Assembly (NCBI GenBank): GCA_965234335.1
Contig: OZ248458.1
Location: 186,001 to 250,000, forward strand
DNA length: 64,000 nt
Reading direction: 5' to 3'
From: Leadbetterella lacustris
Lineage (GTDB): Bacteria > Bacteroidota > Bacteroidia > Cytophagales > Spirosomataceae
The notes under the pieces are model-generated. The model worked only from the letters and a program-made list of their open reading frames with translations. It was not told the origin of the DNA and did not search any database. Of the stretch, positions 62,179 to 64,000 are shown piece after piece (position 1 is the stretch's first letter; each line of letters opens with the position of its first letter). The translations under genes and the position numbers were made by a program.

Positions 62179-62186
62179 TATCTTTG
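62179..62186 (+). promoter_or_regulatory. Predicted -7 element of the second DEAD-box helicase gene
   Basis: TATCTTTG fits TAnnTTTG, ending 17 bases before the ATG at 62204. It disfavours the TTG at 62195. Confidence 0.45.
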
Positions 62187-62203
62187 CACCCAAATTGTAC
62201 ATT

Positions 62204-63586
62204 ATGGAAAACACCTTTAAAAAATTTGACCTCAACAAACAGCTGCTTATGGCTGTGGACGACCTAGGTTATACTGAACCCAGCGAGATTCAAGATAAGG
62301 CTATTCCTTTGATATTGGCAGGCCACGATGTGCTTGGAATTGCACAAACGGGCACCGGCAAAACGGCGGCGTACTTGTTGCCGATTTTGATGAAAATCAA
62401 ATATGCACAAGGCAAAGATGCCCGCTGCATGGTATTTGCTCCCACACGTGAATTGGTGATGCAGATTGACGCTGCCATTGTGGAACTGGCAAAATATACC
62501 GACATACGACATGTGGCTTTGTTTGGTGGTTTAGGGCCAAAAACACAAATAGAAACGCTCAAAAAAGGAATAGACATCATAGTGGCAACCCCAGGCAGAT
62601 TCATGGATTTGTATCTTTTGGGTGAAATCAACACCAGAAGTCTTCAATATTTGGTACTCGACGAAGCCGACAAAATGATGGACATGGGCTTTATGCCGCA
62701 AATCCGACGAATATTGGAGATTATACCACGCAAAAGGAAGAACCTTTTGTTTTCGGCCACTTTCCAGCCGAGGATTGAAAAACTTTCAGAGGAGTTCCTT
62801 GAAGATCCATTGAAAATAGAAATTACACCATCGGCAACGGCTGCTAGCACCATTACACAGAGCGTCTATCCCGTGCCAAATTTTAAAACTAAAATTAATC
62901 TTTTGGGCTATTTGCTCGACTCTGACGTGATAACCAGAGCAATGGTTTTTTGTAGAACAAAGACCGTAGCCGACAATGTCTTTAAGTTTTTGGAAAGAAA
63001 AGTTTTAGGAGCAAATAGTGTAAGAGTCATCCACGCCAACAAAGGCCAAAATACCCGAATAAATGCCGTAGAAGACTTCCGTGGGGGCAAAATAAAGGTT
63101 TTGGTATCCACCGATGTAGCAGCAAGAGGCATAGATGTAAATGCAGTGAGCCACGTGATAAACTTTGATGTCCCACTTATTTATGAAGACTACGTACACA
63201 GAATTGGTCGTACAGGCCGAGCAAAATTAGAAGGCGAAGCCATCACTTTTCTGTTGCCCTCAGAAGAATATCATTTGAATAAAATCCAGAAAATCATACG
63301 CACCACTGTGCCCGTTCTTGAACTTCCAACTCAAGTACGTATAGAAGAAACGGAGTTTGAAGAAAGCCAAACAATGCTCCGTGAAATGGATGAGCAACGT
63401 AAAAAAGAAGACCCTGACTTCAGAGGAGCGTTCCATGAAAAATCAGAAAAGAATCAGAAGTTTATAAAACTCAGAGAAGCTCAGGCCAAAGCCAAAGAAA
63501 AAGCCAAAGAAAAAGCTCCAAAAACTAAACCAAAGAGTAACTCGAAAAAACCACAAAGTAAGGGCAGTTTTAAGAAGAAATACTAA
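62204..63586 (+). CDS. DEAD-box ATP-dependent RNA helicase with basic C-terminal tail
   Basis: RNA helicase of 460 residues. Motifs: Q motif with EIQDKAIPL, Walker A AQTGTGKTAAY, PTRELVMQ, TPGRFMDL, LDEADKMMDMGF, SAT, ARGIDVNAVSHV and HRIGRTGRA. After the core come about 85 residues ending in a Lys/Ala/Pro-rich tail (repeats of KAKEKA, then SKKPQSKG) that should bind RNA without sequence preference. It is distinct from the tail-less helicase at 24885-26033. Confidence 0.94.
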   Translation: MENTFKKFDLNKQLLMAVDDLGYTEPSEIQDKAIPLILAGHDVLGIAQTGTGKTAAYLLPILMKIKYAQGKDARCMVFAPTRELVMQIDAAIVELAKYTDIRHVALFGGLGPKTQIETLKKGIDIIVATPGRFMDLYLLGEINTRSLQYLVLDEADKMMDMGFMPQIRRILEIIPRKRKNLLFSATFQPRIEKLSEEFLEDPLKIEITPSATAASTITQSVYPVPNFKTKINLLGYLLDSDVITRAMVFCRTKTVADNVFKFLERKVLGANSVRVIHANKGQNTRINAVEDFRGGKIKVLVSTDVAARGIDVNAVSHVINFDVPLIYEDYVHRIGRTGRAKLEGEAITFLLPSEEYHLNKIQKIIRTTVPVLELPTQVRIEETEFEESQTMLREMDEQRKKEDPDFRGAFHEKSEKNQKFIKLREAQAKAKEKAKEKAPKTKPKSNSKKPQSKGSFKKKY

Positions 63587-63667
63587 AGTTGGGAATTGTA
63601 ATCCCCAAATTCATATAAATTTAGAGATTACGTTCTCCAGATTAAAGTTTTCTTGAAAGTTAAAAAC

Positions 63668-64000
63668 TCAATAACTTCCTAGTTTCCCTTTTTCTCCTGA
63701 ACCTTCAAACTCTGCAAGGGTTGTTTTGGCTATGGCTTTTAAAGCAGAGGAATCGTTGATCATTGTCACAAATTTATAGCCTAAGTCGGCAAATAGACGT
63801 GCATTTTGAGGTGTAGCGGCATGAATACCAGCTACGAGATTATGCTCAGTAGCTACTGCCAATATTTCTTTGAGAATAGCCAAAAAGCTTGGGTCCTGAA
63901 AATCGGCGAGTTTATCATAACCCAATGACATACTCAAATCCCATGGCCCCACATAAAAGCCGTCCAAATTTGGTACTTTGGCCATTTCTCTGATGTTTTT
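63668..64000 (-). CDS. HpcH/HpaI aldolase/citrate lyase family protein (partial)
   Basis: The frame stays open to the window edge at 64000, so the 5' part of the gene is missing. The visible 110 residues have the C-terminal half of a class II 2-keto-3-deoxy-sugar aldolase: DGFYVGPWDLSMSLGYD (substrate-binding loop), then GIHAATPQNARLFADLGYKF and FVTMINDSSALKA. Such enzymes split keto-deoxy sugar acids into pyruvate and an aldehyde, needing a divalent metal whose ligands lie mostly in the missing part. The substrate is unknown. Confidence 0.85.
   Translation of the reverse strand, partial: KNIREMAKVPNLDGFYVGPWDLSMSLGYDKLADFQDPSFLAILKEILAVATEHNLVAGIHAATPQNARLFADLGYKFVTMINDSSALKAIAKTTLAEFEGSGEKGKLGSY

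Noticed and set aside
63480..63560. Simple-sequence DNA repeat
   Set aside because: It is the Lys/Ala-rich tail of the second helicase (KAKEKA repeats), explained by coding.
63592..63620. Hairpin after the second helicase gene as terminator
   Set aside because: The stem has a mismatch and no T run follows; too weak to list as a feature.

Overview
The window is a chromosomal segment of a member of the Bacteroidota, most probably of the order Cytophagales. The evidence is low GC content, SusC/SusD-type outer-membrane transport, DUF5916, DUF3078 and SPOR proteins, almost no Shine-Dalgarno sequences, and promoters of the Bacteroidota type: a TAnnTTTG -7 element sits 16-33 bases before many of the start codons. 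No rRNA or tRNA gene was found. All assignments were made by reading the sequence; no database search was run.

Layout. 0-5.2 kb: a GH18 protein and its AraC regulator, divergent from a phytanoyl-CoA-dioxygenase-like protein, a Dabb protein and an aldo/keto reductase, then a MerR regulator with the cobalamin-binding residues of the CarH light sensors. 5.3-17.9 kb: a starch/maltodextrin utilisation locus. A seven-helix membrane regulator with two starch-binding-like domains outside and an AraC DNA-binding domain inside precedes a GH53 galactanase lipoprotein, SusC, SusD, a SusE-like protein with three starch-binding repeats, and two GH13 alpha-amylase-family enzymes. A strong hairpin separates susE from the amylases. 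17.9-30.7 kb: mixed genes (SRPBCC protein, Tat-exported sugar isomerase-like protein, a frameshifted serine hydrolase, DUF5916 barrel protein, ABC exporter, DEAD-box helicase, AAA/DUF4143 ATPase, murF, ogt, an OB-fold-like protein, a DsbA-like protein). 30.8-38.6 kb: an S9 peptidase, a candidate small RNA, a SPOR lipoprotein-gmd-def-nitrilase operon, guaB and an SCP2 protein. 38.7-39.8 kb: a heavily decayed ISXO2-like (IS1595 family) transposase.

39.8-43.0 kb is a compact stress-type operon: a short leader ORF, an ECF sigma factor with a hydrophobic C-terminal tail, a small acidic protein, an MscS-type channel, a DUF3078 outer-membrane protein and MscL. 43.1-49.8 kb is the late division/cell-wall cluster ftsW-murG-X-ftsQ-ftsA-ftsZ. 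X is an arginyl-tRNA-protein-transferase-like gene in the place where murC is usually found in this phylum. 50.3-64 kb: a secreted debranching-enzyme-like protein, a stand-alone fusA, a DUF3467 gene, an intergenic stretch with two families of degenerate repeats, ppk1, an orphan histidine kinase divergent from hemA, dinB, a second DEAD-box helicase, and the 3' part of an HpcH/HpaI aldolase that runs off the window.

The most interesting places are the starch-sensing membrane regulator, the sigma factor/mechanosensitive-channel operon, the transferase-like gene in the division cluster, the CarH-like regulator and the small-RNA candidate.
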